Part shown: one piece after another, positions 36,971-46,187 of the stretch
How the letters are laid out: every line of letters starts with the position of its first letter
Position numbering within the stretch: position 1 is the first letter of the stretch
DNA from: Holophagae bacterium
GTDB lineage: Bacteria > Acidobacteriota > Holophagae > Acanthopleuribacterales > Acanthopleuribacteraceae
Reading direction: 5' to 3'
DNA length: 64,000 bases
Assembly (NCBI GenBank): GCA_030429565.1
Contig: JAUIFE010000035.1
Span: 1-64,000 of the forward strand
Notes under the pieces: model-generated
What the model saw: the letters and a program-made list of their open reading frames with translations, nothing else
Databases searched by the model: none
Told to the model about the DNA's origin: nothing
Translations under genes and position numbers: made by a program

Positions 36971-39900
36971 TTAGGCGTGTAGGAAGTTGCTGAGCCTTTC
37001 CAACAACCCCGAGCAGGCTTCCGAAAACTGGCGCCACAGGTTTTGCGTTTCGTTGAGTGAGGGATCCGTTTTTCGGGTTTCTTCACACAACTGGAGGGCT
37101 AGCTGCTCCACCGATCGCGCCCCGATGGTGCCCGCCGCACCTTTCATCAGATGAGCCACGGCGTAGACTTGCTCGTAATTCTTTTGATAAACGGCGGCTT
37201 TCATGGCACCGATGTGCTCGGGAATGGTGTCGACGAACACATTGATCAGGTGTAAGAGCAGGCTGTCGTCGCCGGACGTATTTTTGAGCGCGCCTTTGAG
37301 GTCGAGGACGTCGGTGAGCGCCCTCAATGATTCGGGCAACGCGGATGCTGTCGATACCAATGCGCCGTTTTGGTTGTCGTGCGTGTGGGTGATATCGACC
37401 CAACGGGCTAATTTGGCTTGCAATAAATCGGCATCGACTGGTTTCGACAGGTAATCGTTCATGCCGGCTTGTAAACAGATATCTTTTTCGCCTGACATGG
37501 CGTTGGCGGTGACGGCGATGATGGGAATGGTACGCATACCGGAACCGGCATTGCCCTTGCGAATTTGGCGCGTGGCCTCATAGCCGTCCATGATCGGCAT
37601 GTTGCAATCCATTAAGACGGCGTGGATGGGTGGTTGATGGCTTTGTTGCAACGCGTAAAGCGCTTCGGCACCGTTTTTGGCCAAAACCACCTCAACCTGA
37701 AAGGATTTCAACAACCCGTTTAGGACTTCGCGGTTGACTTGGTTGTCGTCGACGACCAAAACTTTGAAACGATGGGGGATGGGCGAGGGCGAGGGCAAAA
37801 CCGTCGCGGTCTCCTCGGTGGTAGCGGCCGCGGAAGCTGGGTTGGCGACGAGCTCCGATTTGTGCAGGCAGTAACGCAATTCCGACGGGGTAATCGGTTT
37901 GGTGATTTTGATAACCTGTTTGGCGGTTTCGTTCTCCGGCAAGGTGTGATCGCTGTAGAGCGAGGCGGCCAAAAAGATTTGATGGGGTGCGAGGAAATTC
38001 ATTTTGATTAGATGTGCGGCCAAGATGGCGCCGTCGTATTCGGGCAAGCTGCGGTCGATGACGGCGAAGTGGTAGGTGTCGGGTGCGGTGCGTCGCGCAT
38101 AAGCCTCGGCTTCGAGGGCCCGCGAGAAGGTGGTCGTTTCTGCTTCCAGGGAGGTCAACAGTTTCTGCAGGGCTTTGCTACTGGTGCCGTGATCTTCGAC
38201 GATGAGCACGCGCTTCCCGGCCAGTGACAACGGTTTGTGTTTGATATGGGTGCCTTCGGTGGTTTGCATTTTCACGACTAAGTGAAAGGTAGTGCCAAGG
38301 CCTTTGGTGCTTTCGAGCCAAATTTTGCCGTGCATCAGTTCAACTAACTTGCGGCAAATGGCCAAACCCAGGCCGGTCCCGCCGAATTGGCGTGTGGTGC
38401 CGCGTTCTTCTTGGGTGAATTCGGAAAAGACGAGGTCGATTTTGTCCTTGGCAATGCCGATACCGGTGTCGCGCACGGTGCATTCGAAAGTAATGTCGCC
38501 GACGTGGTTAAAGGCGGTGGCGGCGCTGACGGCGATTTCGCCGGAGTTGGTAAATTTGACGGCGTTGCCGATGAGATTGGTCAAAATTTGTTTGAGGCGA
38601 TGGGGGTCGCAAATGATGCGGTTGGGGGTGACGTCGGCCAAGTCGGCGACAAATTCGAGGCCCTTGGCTTGGGCGCTAATCGACATCGAGCGTACGAAGT
38701 CGCTGAGCACGTCGAGCAAATCGCAAGAAATTTCGTCCATGGTCAACTTGCCCGCTTCAATTTTGGAGAGGTCGAGGACTTCGTTGATCAGACCGGCCAG
38801 GGTGTGGGCGCTGTTTTCGGCCATGAGCAGGTAGCGCTCTTGTTCGGAGGAGAGTGGGTCGACCTTCAGCAAACGCAGCATGCCGAGAATGCCGTTGAGC
38901 GGGGTGCGAATTTCGTGGCTAACATTGGCGACAAAGGCGCTTTTGGCTTCGCTGGCCGCGAGGGCGTGGGCGTGAGCTGTTTCCAATTCTTGGGTCCGAT
39001 CACGGACCTGTTGCTCCAACGATTGGTTTAAATGGCGGATCTCGGCTTCGGCGCGGCGTTGTTCGGTGACGTCGCGAAAAATCGCGGCTACGCCATGTGT
39101 ACCTTCGCTGGAAACAATCGGCGAAAAGGTGACATCGACTTCGATCGATTTACCGTTGCGGGTCATGGCGGTCAGGTTTTGAATTGGGATGCGTTGTCCA
39201 TCCGCGACTTGCTGAATCGTCTGGCGATTGAGATCAGAATGGAGGCGCGGGGCGATGATTTGCCACAGGGGTTGGCCGAGCACCATCATTTCGGTGAATC
39301 CAAACATATCGACGGCGGCGCGGTTCCAACTGGTAATGGCACCGTCCAGATCCATGGCGATAATCGACTCCGACGAACTGTTGACCAGAGCCTCAAAAGT
39401 GGCGCGCGTTTCACTTTGGGTGAGCGCCGCGGCGGAGTAATAGTGGATGACAAAAATGATGAAGAAACAGCCAGTTAGCACCAAACCGAGGATGAGGATG
39501 AAGGAGCGCAGGCGGGTGCTAATGGCATGGTTAAACTGACTGCCGGGAATCGCAAGGATGATCTTGAGGTAACGGTTGGTGCCGAGGTTTGAGAGCCGCA
39601 CTTTGTGGTGTTCGTAGAGATAGCGACTGCGTTCCTTGAGGTTAATCATAAAACTCAGCGTGTCTTCCTCGCTTTCCTCCGGTACGGAAAACTCGGTTTC
39701 GAAGCCGATATCTTCACCGAGCTGTTTGGCAAACACCGCACGGCGATTGGGATGGTAGGCGTACTCGCCGTTACTTTTAACCAGATAAAGCAAGTGATTG
39801 TCTTTTTTACCGGTGCCGATCGAGTTCAGCAAGGGCCGTGCGTCGATATTGAGGATCACGATACCGAAGGTTTCGCCGATGGCGTCTTCTATGCGAACGC

Positions 39901-40465
39901 TAAAGCGCAGGGTCGGCCAAATCGGGTATTCAATCTCGCCTTTTTCGCGGTTGAGGTTGAGGTCGGAAATGCGGACCGAGCCGACCGGCGCAAGGAGCGT
40001 ATCCTTAAAAAAAGGTTCGTTACCTTTTTTCTGAAGACCGTGGCTGGGAACGCGACGAATGGCACCGTGTTTGTGGTCGAGACGCACCAACTCTCTGCCG
40101 CTGTCGGCTACACCGATATACCGAATTTGGGCGATATCGGGATTGTTCTCCAAGAAGCTCGTGAAAATGACAGCTAAGCGGTCTTGCCAAAGGGTGAGCG
40201 GTGTCTGGTCGTAGGGGTCGATGCCGTCGTTTTGTGTGGCGCGAATAATGCCTTGGATGGGTGGTGTCGCGGCTAGGAATCGCACATTGCGGCTGTGCTT
40301 TTCAAGGTGCTGTTCGAGTGAGGCCGCGCATTGGTCCAGGTCACCCTTGATGGTTTCGGCGACTTCGTTGCGAACCTGTGATTGAACCTGTTGGTTGAGC
40401 ACCAAAATGGAAATCAAAAAAAACAATACAAAAACAATGGAAAACAGGATCAAGTTTTTTTTCAT
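36971..40465 (-). CDS. Hybrid sensor histidine kinase: sensor-PAS-HisKA-HATPase-REC-REC-Hpt
   Basis: 1164 residues from ATG 40465 (AAGGA about 11 nt upstream). The open frame continues 163 codons upstream, but that part overlaps hairpins and is not protein-like. Two membrane helices (about 4-26 and 322-346) enclose an extracytoplasmic sensor of double-Cache character. Then PAS (about 350-475), HisKA with His517 in NVSHEIRTPLNG, HATPase (about 560-740, NAVKFTN, GTGLGLAICRKL), a first receiver (about 750-870) and a second receiver (about 900-1020) with phosphoacceptor Asp953 in AVLMDCNMP. The C-terminal Hpt domain has its His in AHLMKGAAG. The first receiver looks weaker: IVEDHG and FAVIDRSL in place of the usual acidic pocket. 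A complete multistep phosphorelay in one protein; the output regulator is not adjacent. Confidence 0.93.
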   Translation of the reverse strand: MKKNLILFSIVFVLFFLISILVLNQQVQSQVRNEVAETIKGDLDQCAASLEQHLEKHSRNVRFLAATPPIQGIIRATQNDGIDPYDQTPLTLWQDRLAVIFTSFLENNPDIAQIRYIGVADSGRELVRLDHKHGAIRRVPSHGLQKKGNEPFFKDTLLAPVGSVRISDLNLNREKGEIEYPIWPTLRFSVRIEDAIGETFGIVILNIDARPLLNSIGTGKKDNHLLYLVKSNGEYAYHPNRRAVFAKQLGEDIGFETEFSVPEESEEDTLSFMINLKERSRYLYEHHKVRLSNLGTNRYLKIILAIPGSQFNHAISTRLRSFILILGLVLTGCFFIIFVIHYYSAAALTQSETRATFEALVNSSSESIIAMDLDGAITSWNRAAVDMFGFTEMMVLGQPLWQIIAPRLHSDLNRQTIQQVADGQRIPIQNLTAMTRNGKSIEVDVTFSPIVSSEGTHGVAAIFRDVTEQRRAEAEIRHLNQSLEQQVRDRTQELETAHAHALAASEAKSAFVANVSHEIRTPLNGILGMLRLLKVDPLSSEQERYLLMAENSAHTLAGLINEVLDLSKIEAGKLTMDEISCDLLDVLSDFVRSMSISAQAKGLEFVADLADVTPNRIICDPHRLKQILTNLIGNAVKFTNSGEIAVSAATAFNHVGDITFECTVRDTGIGIAKDKIDLVFSEFTQEERGTTRQFGGTGLGLAICRKLVELMHGKIWLESTKGLGTTFHLVVKMQTTEGTHIKHKPLSLAGKRVLIVEDHGTSSKALQKLLTSLEAETTTFSRALEAEAYARRTAPDTYHFAVIDRSLPEYDGAILAAHLIKMNFLAPHQIFLAASLYSDHTLPENETAKQVIKITKPITPSELRYCLHKSELVANPASAAATTEETATVLPSPSPIPHRFKVLVVDDNQVNREVLNGLLKSFQVEVVLAKNGAEALYALQQSHQPPIHAVLMDCNMPIMDGYEATRQIRKGNAGSGMRTIPIIAVTANAMSGEKDICLQAGMNDYLSKPVDADLLQAKLARWVDITHTHDNQNGALVSTASALPESLRALTDVLDLKGALKNTSGDDSLLLHLINVFVDTIPEHIGAMKAAVYQKNYEQVYAVAHLMKGAAGTIGARSVEQLALQLCEETRKTDPSLNETQNLWRQFSEACSGLLERLSNFLHA

Positions 40466-40763
40466 GGAAAAGGGTGTCCTTGCCTTGACCCCGTTGACGA
40501 TATGCAACGGGAATCGAACCTCTCTCACAGCTTGATGCGCGCGGTCTATCACGCGATCAACCGGCTCAAAGGGCGACTTCCGATGCCGTTCGCCGCAAAA
40601 TGGGTGGGGGCCTTGGTTGGAAAAGGAACCGGTATCAGGAAGGTCTTCGGCAAACGAGGACAGAAAAATAAATAAAAAGTCAGAAAGGCAGGTGTTTTTG
40701 CGCACGGCGTGCACTTTTTGGTGATTATCTTTGACGGGACCGCCGTCACGCTGGGTTTCGGGC

Positions 40764-40797
40764 AAAAAAAAGGCACCGGTTCTGAGAGAACCGGTGC
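40764..40797 (-). terminator. Orphan intrinsic terminator or attenuator upstream of the hybrid kinase
   Basis: On the minus strand a perfect 10-bp stem (GCACCGGTTC and GAACCGGTGC, 5-nt loop) followed by eight T. No minus-strand gene precedes it; the kinase start lies about 300 nt downstream. It may end a small RNA or act as an attenuator in the kinase leader. Confidence 0.75.
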
Positions 40798-40954
40798 GGA
40801 TCAGTGGGAGCGGGCGACGGTCGTGGGAGTGAGGATGAGAGCCGTCGCCCAGACACCTGTGTGGTGTGGCGGAGATGACGCGTTCCTCGCCATCTCGCAC
40901 CTCAAGGAGAACCAGGACCCATAACAGGTCGTGGTTGTTGTTGCCTGTCTGCAC
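40798..40954 (-). ncRNA. Candidate structured leader or small RNA
   Basis: Upstream (on the minus strand) of the orphan terminator are a 9-bp stem (GGGCGACGG with CCGTCGCCC, 40812-40850, 21-nt loop) and a 6-bp stem (GAGATG with CATCTC, 40872-40896). The hairpins in series followed by a terminator resemble a leader RNA or sRNA. It matches no riboswitch class that I recognise. Confidence 0.35.
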
Positions 40955-41181
40955 GGGCGGCGTTGTGGGGTAAAAGGGGCCGGCTTTTTTTGTGCGACTT
41001 AACAGCGTGTGTTTTCAAGCAAATGACATTTCTTTTGTGCGTCGCGTCACTTTTTGCCGATAGGGTCAATAATCCGGCTTAAAGCCGCCCCGTACACCTT
41101 GTTTGGCTTGTTTCTATCGGCCGCAGGTGGGGCGAGTCCGCCGGTTCAAGGATGAATTCACCGCAACCCAAGGATGGGATC

Positions 41182-42405
41182 ATGTTTGTGACGCGTGCAG
41201 CCGTGCAGCTCGGAAGCGGCCGTGAATATACCGAGCAATTCGAACAACGTGAACGCCTGCGCTTGCGCGACGGGCAAACCCAAATCTCTGCCGACCGCCT
41301 TGTTTTGCGCGGCCGCACGGAAAGTCAACGCGGTGCTTCGGTAACCGCCGTCGGTTTGCCGCGTGATTCGGTGGATATCAGCAGTGCCGCGCGCCCGCCG
41401 CGTGCCGTTCCCGGTCCAACCGTTCCCATCGGTGGCCTCGAGGACGACGACGGTCTGCCGAAGGTCAACAATCCCAAGGCTGAACTGGTCAAGCAACTAC
41501 TTGAAAAAGTCTTTAAGCAAAAAGTGAAGTTACCCGACGCCAACGACTTCCTCAAAGAACCGCCCGCCGCGGGTAACGTGCCGGGTCGCGGCCCTCAAGG
41601 TCCGCGTGGCCCACAAGGTCCACAAGGGCCACAAGGTCAACCTGGTGGACCCAATGGTGGTTTTGGGTTGGAATACGACTTCTACCAGCGCTATTCCGAA
41701 AGCGAACGTACCGAGTTTTCCGCTGCCGGCGTGGTGGAAACCGCCGACGGCCGTTCGATTAACTTCGCCGTCAACTTGAGCATGTCGCGTTCCTACAGCA
41801 CCGAAACCTCGATTTCAATCCGTGCCGGCGAACAGCTCACCGATCCGTTGGTGCTCAATTTCAACGGCAACGCCGCCGAACTCAGCTCGGGTTCGTTTGA
41901 ATTCGATCTCGACAGCGACGGCGAAGCGGAGGAAATGCGTTTCCTTTCCGGTGGCAGCGGGTTCCTGGCGATTGATCGCAACAGCGACGGCGTGATCAAC
42001 GACGGTAGCGAGTTGTTTGGGACCAAATCGGGCAACGGTTTTGCCGATTTGGCCGCTTACGACGAAGACGGGAACCAGTTTATTGATGAAAATGACAGTG
42101 TTTTCAGCCAGTTACGTATTTATAACAAAGACGCCGAAGGCAATGATTTGGTCAGCACCCTCGCCGAAAACGATGTTGGTGCGATCTATCTCGGCAATGA
42201 AGAAACGCCCTTCACCATTAAAGACGAAAACAATGAAACGCTGGCGCAAGTGCGGCGCAGCGGCGTGTTCCTCAAAGAAAGCGGTGGTGTCGGAACGGTC
42301 CAACAAGTGGACTTGGCGACCAGTTCGCCCGACGCGGCGGAACCTGCTGAAGCGCCGTCCGACGACGATTTTTCTTCCCTGGCCAACCTCGATATCACCG
42401 CCTAG
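41182..42405 (+). CDS. Collagen-like and EF-hand-type calcium-binding protein
   Basis: 407 residues from ATG 41182, with AAGGA 7 nt upstream; the ATG at 41152 would place its AAGGAT inside the start. No signal peptide is visible. Residues about 20-130 are charged and disordered. A short collagen-like run follows (GPQGPRGPQ, GPQGPQGQPGG; about nine Gly-X-Y triplets near residue 140). The C-terminal half shows strong calcium-loop motifs: DLDSDGEAEE, DRNSDGVINDG, AYDEDGNQFIDENDS. The phrase DPLVLNFNGNAAEL and SELFGTKSGNGFADLAAYDEDG is shared with large adhesin/hemolysin-associated proteins, where it forms tandem calcium-binding units. Without a signal peptide, export by a non-Sec route (type I or other) would be needed for a surface role. 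Followed by a terminator. Confidence 0.82.
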   Translation: MFVTRAAVQLGSGREYTEQFEQRERLRLRDGQTQISADRLVLRGRTESQRGASVTAVGLPRDSVDISSAARPPRAVPGPTVPIGGLEDDDGLPKVNNPKAELVKQLLEKVFKQKVKLPDANDFLKEPPAAGNVPGRGPQGPRGPQGPQGPQGQPGGPNGGFGLEYDFYQRYSESERTEFSAAGVVETADGRSINFAVNLSMSRSYSTETSISIRAGEQLTDPLVLNFNGNAAELSSGSFEFDLDSDGEAEEMRFLSGGSGFLAIDRNSDGVINDGSELFGTKSGNGFADLAAYDEDGNQFIDENDSVFSQLRIYNKDAEGNDLVSTLAENDVGAIYLGNEETPFTIKDENNETLAQVRRSGVFLKESGGVGTVQQVDLATSSPDAAEPAEAPSDDDFSSLANLDITA

Positions 42406-42436
42406 TTTTTGCCGAGGCGGCTGATCTTCCAATTGG

Positions 42437-42472
42437 CCCGACTCGGTTGAAGCCTGGTCGAGTCGGGTCTTT
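42437..42472 (+). terminator. Intrinsic terminator of the collagen-like protein gene
   Basis: A perfect 9-bp stem (CCCGACTCG and CGAGTCGGG) with a 13-nt loop, followed by TCTTTT. Confidence 0.85.
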
Positions 42473-42516
42473 TCCCCGCCGCTGTCGGTGGACGGCGTGC
42501 GGGGCTGTGGTGGCGT

Positions 42517-43392
42517 TTAGGGTTTGAGCGCGGCCGGGCTTGCGACGAAAACGGGGCCGCCGTCAAAGCCTTCTTGTTGGGTGAGCTGCACGATTTTGCG
42601 GTCGGCGAGGTGCATCAGCCACACATCCCAGTTGCCGTTATTGTTGGGCTCGCCGGCCCAGGCGAGCGCACGGCTGTCGGGTGACCAAGCCGGGGCTAAA
42701 TCGTTGCCAGGTCGCTGGGTCAGGCGTTGAACCACGCCGTCGGCGAGGGTTAACAACGCAATTTCGGCTTGGCCCTCGTAAAGCGTATCAAAGGCGATGT
42801 GCTTCCCATCGGGCGACCAAACCGGGTGGCCGACGTATTGATTCAACGTGGTTAGCGCGATCGGGGCGGCGTCGCCTTGAATGTCGCGGCGATAGAGGTT
42901 CCAGCCGGCAGTGGTACGGCGTGCAAAAACGACGCTGCGGCTGTCGGGCGACCAAGCGGGGTAGCGGTCGATTTCGGCGTCCTGGGTGAGGGCGCGTTCG
43001 CCTGCGCCGTTGCTATCGGCTAGGTACAGGTCGTCGCGGCCGTCACGTCTGGCGGCATAAACGATGGTGCGACCGTCGGGCGACCATTGCGGCGCGACAT
43101 CGCCGTTGGGATCGACGAACAACTTCTGATCACCACTGTAAAGGGTGGCCTGGGGCGCATCGTCCTGAAAGCGGGTGTAAACCAAACGTTGACGGGCGGC
43201 GTCGTAACGCAAGGTGCCTTCAGCCAAGTCATTGACACGCAGGGGTTTGGTAACGCCGGTGGCGGTATTGACGGCAAACAAATCGCCGTTCCCGCTGCGT
43301 GCCGAGGCAAAGGCGACCCAGTAACCGTCGCCGCCGTAAAGCATACCGAAACCGAAAATAAGCGTCGCCAGAACGCGGGCGGGATGAAACAT
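42517..43392 (-). CDS. TolB-like WD40/PD40 beta-propeller protein
   Basis: 291 residues from ATG 43392, with GAGG 7 nt upstream; the open frame continues 31 codons upstream without a ribosome site. The N-terminus is a weak signal or membrane segment (RVLATLIFGFGMLYGG). It is followed by a series of PD40 motifs, each with the phrase (P)xWSPDG/SRxxxxA/F (QWSPDGRTIVYA, AWSPDSRSVVFA, VWSPDGKHIAF, AWSPDSRALAWA), typical of TolB-type six-bladed propellers. In contrast to TolB it is short, has no N-terminal TolB_N domain, and no tolA, tolQ or pal genes are near. Likely a periplasmic propeller protein; specific role unknown. Confidence 0.85.
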   Translation of the reverse strand: MFHPARVLATLIFGFGMLYGGDGYWVAFASARSGNGDLFAVNTATGVTKPLRVNDLAEGTLRYDAARQRLVYTRFQDDAPQATLYSGDQKLFVDPNGDVAPQWSPDGRTIVYAARRDGRDDLYLADSNGAGERALTQDAEIDRYPAWSPDSRSVVFARRTTAGWNLYRRDIQGDAAPIALTTLNQYVGHPVWSPDGKHIAFDTLYEGQAEIALLTLADGVVQRLTQRPGNDLAPAWSPDSRALAWAGEPNNNGNWDVWLMHLADRKIVQLTQQEGFDGGPVFVASPAALKP

Positions 43393-43589
43393 AACGGACC
43401 TCTGTGGTGTTGATTGATGGTCATTTATCTTAGCCTGAGCGTGCGCCGACTGCGTCTTGAGGTGGGGATTTAACTTTGGCGACATGCTTTAGCCTTTGAC
43501 GCGTGTGAGCAGACAAGCATGCACCGTTTAGCGGATGTTTGGTTGTTTTGCGCGATAAGTAGGAGATATTGGTAGGTGAGGTGTAAAAC

Positions 43590-44357
43590 ATGGTGTTTCG
43601 GTCATTGGGAAAGCTGTTCGGGATCGCAAAAGCGGCGCGGTGTCCGTTAGATGAAGAACGACAAGCTTGGGTTGAAGATTCTTTTGCGCTGTTTCAGCGC
43701 GAGTTCGGCAATGATTGGCTGCGCAAAAAACCGGTGATTTTGCCTTCGGCCCAGTTTTTTCCAGATGAATTCCGGCCGCATTCTCGTTCGGGTTTGGTGT
43801 TGGCGGCACGTCTGTTCGAATACCTCGACGTGCCGGAGCAACGGTTGGGCGTGCACTTCTACGACAACCAAAATGCGGATGCCAACCAGATGGTGCCGGG
43901 TGTGCTCTACGAGTTGGAAAGCAATGAGGGCGATTTGGTAGAGACTGAGGATGGGCCGGTCTTGGTGTTGCCACTACAAAGTTTGGGTGATTCGTTTGGC
44001 TTGGCGGCGGCGATTGGGCGTCATGTGGCGGCATGGCATCTCTACTGCAACCGCCACTTTGACGCGGAAGAGCCCAACGCGGCGCTTCTTACCGAGCTAC
44101 TTTCGATTTACCTGGGCATGGCGTTGTTTACCGCGAACTCCGCGTACCAATTCACGCAGTGGCAGGACGGGCAAATGGAGGGTTGGCAAGGGGCACGGCG
44201 CGGTGTCATGAGCGAAGCAATGCTGGGTTACGCCTTGGCTCGGTACGCGGTCCTGCGCGATGAAGAGGACGAAACATGGACGCGTCACATCGCCGCCAAC
44301 ATTCGCCCTTTCTTCAAACAAAGCCGACGGTATTTGGCGGAATGGCGCGAGCATTAA
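43590..44357 (+). CDS. Unknown soluble protein
   Basis: 255 residues from the ATG-type start at 43590. Central segments are ordered and helix-rich (LGDSFGLAAAIGRHVAAWHLY, TELLSIYLGMALFTANSAYQF, MSEAMLGYALARYAVLRDEE), ending in NIRPFFKQSRRYLAEWREH. It lacks a signal peptide or membrane helix. The combination of HVAAWHLY, ELLSIYLGMALF and the GW..ARRGVMSEAMLGYALA element has the look of a conserved hypothetical family in Gram-negative bacteria, but I cannot name a domain. Convergent with the truncated paralogue downstream; not part of an obvious operon. Confidence 0.7.
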   Translation: MVFRSLGKLFGIAKAARCPLDEERQAWVEDSFALFQREFGNDWLRKKPVILPSAQFFPDEFRPHSRSGLVLAARLFEYLDVPEQRLGVHFYDNQNADANQMVPGVLYELESNEGDLVETEDGPVLVLPLQSLGDSFGLAAAIGRHVAAWHLYCNRHFDAEEPNAALLTELLSIYLGMALFTANSAYQFTQWQDGQMEGWQGARRGVMSEAMLGYALARYAVLRDEEDETWTRHIAANIRPFFKQSRRYLAEWREH

Positions 44358-44586
44358 GACCGCTCGGCCTTGTGGGCGCCGCCGGCGGGCAAGGTGTCGG
44401 TTTGGCTTTGAGAAAAAAGGCGCGAGATGGCGCGATCCAGCGGCTGCCGGCTTCGATAGGGTCGCTATTGGGCGCACATTGTGACCTGCGGGTGGGTCTT
44501 ATTAGGGCCGGTTTTTGGGTGCGTCGGTGGCGGGAAGAGAGACATTGCCTGATTCCTTTCGGCTGCGCCGCTGTCCTTAAATCGAT

Positions 44587-45104
44587 CTAGCTAGGGGCCT
44601 CGGTCGAATCGTGCTGCGCCGGTTTGTCGCTGGGTGCCAGTGTTCCAACTTCTGTTGCCGCTACGCTCAAGCCGCCTTCGATTGCTCCGGGTTGAACCGG
44701 CGAAATGGCGCCAACTTCAAGTTGGGGGCCGAGCTGTTGGCGCAGGCTTTGATAGGCGGCATTCAAGGCGGCGCGGGTGCGGCCACGGTGGTTGTTGCGC
44801 AGCTTTTTTAAGGCAAACAAAGCGGCTTGGTCGCCGTGTTTGCCGAGCTGATCGGCGGCGGCCGTTTTGGCCGCGTGCGCACCGTCACGGACAACCTCAA
44901 TCAAAAATTTGATGATGTCGGCCTGGTCTTTTACACAGAGGGCGGTCAGTGGTGCCGGGTCGGTGGGATTGTCCCGAAACAGGGTGATGAGGTCGGGGTT
45001 GTAGGCCGGCGCGGGATAAGCGGCCATCACCGAAATCACGGCTTGGCGACCCTGGTTCACCTGCAACAAGGGTTGCAATATGGTGATACGCCGCTCGGGT
45101 GTGT
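44587..45104 (-). pseudogene. Truncated paralogue (C-terminal half) of the HEAT-like membrane protein family
   Basis: About 172 codons align with the C-terminal part of the 47912-49312 product, beginning at TPERRITILQPLLQ and ending in repeated motifs (GAISPVQPG, VGTLAPSD). The N-terminal two-thirds, including the membrane anchor, is missing. Homology ends at 45104, exactly where the left repeat array begins. The first 193 bases upstream of the break are identical to the intact copy, while the C-terminal part has diverged. The open frame continues into the array (to GTG 45228) and would give a hydrophobic N-terminus of repeat-derived residues, which could in principle act as a surrogate anchor. 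Most likely a non-functional remnant. Confidence 0.8.
44912..45104. repeat. 193-bp identical repeat, left copy
   Basis: Matches 48249-48441 base for base in direct orientation, inside the coding sequences of the truncated and intact paralogues. Flanking sequence of the same genes is clearly diverged, so the identity points to recent gene conversion or duplication. Confidence 0.92.
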
Positions 45105-46055
45105 AAAAATGCCAGGACACCCGTCGTTTGCCGTACAAAAAATGCCAGGACACCCGTCGTTTGCCGTACAAAAAAAAAGCCAGGAAAAAAAAGCCAGGAA
45201 AAAAGCCAGAAAAAAAAAGCCAGGACACCCGTCGTTTACCGAGGAAAAAAGCCAGGACACCCGTCGTTTGCCGTACAACGCTTATTGAAACTGAACCCAG
45301 TCAGGGCAAGAGAAGAGCTAGAAAAAAAGCCAGGACACCCGTCGTTTGCCGTACAAGGCTTATTGAAACTGAACCCAGTCAGGGCAAGAGAAGAGCTAAT
45401 TTAACCATAAAAACCTAACCGAAAACGTTATCAAGGGCCTCACTCAAGAAAAGCCAGGACACCCGTCGTTTGCCGTACCAAAAAGCCAGGACACCCGTCG
45501 TTTGCCGTACGAAAACCAAAAGCCAGGAACACCAAAAGCCAGGACACCCGTCGTTTGCCGTACAACGCTTATTCAAAAAGCCAGAAAAGCCAGAAAAGCC
45601 AGAAAAGCCAGGACACCCGTCGTTTGTTGCCGTACAACGCTTATTGAAACTGAACCCAGTCAGGGCTAGAGAAAAAAGCCAGAAAAAAGCCAGGACACCC
45701 GTCGTTTGCCGTGCATAAAAAAGCCAGGAGAAAGAAAACAAAAAGCCAGGACACCCGTCGTTTGCCGTACAACGCTTATTGGAGAAAAAAAGCCAGTACC
45801 AAAAAGCCAGCAAAAAGCCAGGACACCCGTCGTTTGCCGTACGAACACCAAAAGGCAGGAACACCAAAAGCCAGGACACCCGTCGTTTGCCGTACAACGC
45901 TTATTCAAAAAGCCAGAAAAGCCAGAACAGAAAAATGCCAGGATACCCGTCGTTTGCCGTACAACGCTTATTGAAACTGAACCCAGTCAGGGCAAGAGAA
46001 GAGCTAATTTAACCATAAAAACCTAACCGAAAACGCTATCAAGGGCCTCACTCAA
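45105..46055 (-). repeat. Left repeat array: 14 core copies plus short and long satellite units
   Basis: The 26-bp core begins GCCAGGACACCC and ends TTTGCCGTAC (plus strand). It occurs 14 times, at 45111, 45144, 45219, 45251, 45329, 45453, 45485, 45538, 45607, 45689, 45745, 45817, 45870 and 45937; copies at 45219, 45607, 45689 and 45937 have small changes. Spacing is irregular (32 to 124 bases). Spaces are filled with short GCCAGAAAA-type units. A 90-bp longer unit appears at 45358-45447 and 45966-46055 (one mismatch), with partial copies at 45280 and 45639. On the minus strand the core is followed by CTGGCTTTT repeats. Several frames are open through the array but reflect composition, not genes. 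Confidence 0.92.
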
Positions 46056-46187
46056 CACCGACTCCGTCACCAATCGACGCCACAGCCCCAGAATAGTTAG
46101 AGTATTGCGAAAGCCGTAAGCCCGCTCCCTACTTGATATATCTCTTAACCGGCCTTTTTGCATGAGGCCAACGCTGGCAGATGTTGA

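Larger units (their letters stand above)
40466..41181. other. Hairpin-rich region upstream of the hybrid kinase
   Basis: About 715 bases between the divergent kinase and collagen-like protein genes. It holds a textbook terminator and two more hairpins on the minus strand (40764-40897, listed separately). A T-arm-like sequence near 40503 was considered and rejected as tRNA. No small gene is convincing. Confidence 0.5.

Noticed and set aside
40501..40580. tRNA on the minus strand (T-arm-like GGTTCGATTCCC)
   Set aside because: The flanking bases cannot form a 5-bp T stem or a 7-bp acceptor stem, and no anticodon arm is found.
40466..40954. 163-codon N-terminal extension of the hybrid kinase
   Set aside because: It overlaps a terminator and hairpins, its residues are not protein-like, and the ATG at 40465 begins a normal membrane helix.
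40764..40990. Cyclic-di-GMP or other known riboswitch upstream of the hybrid kinase
   Set aside because: None of the conserved core sequences of the classes I know is present; kept only as an unclassified structured region.
45057..46026. Genes inside the left repeat array (several overlapping open frames on both strands)
   Set aside because: The frames only read through repeat units, have no ribosome sites and give repetitive residues in every frame; stop-poor repeat composition explains them.
45105..46055. CRISPR array
   Set aside because: Core copies are spaced irregularly (32 to 124 bases), the spaces are low-complexity repeats of the core's own end and not unique spacers, and no cas gene is near.
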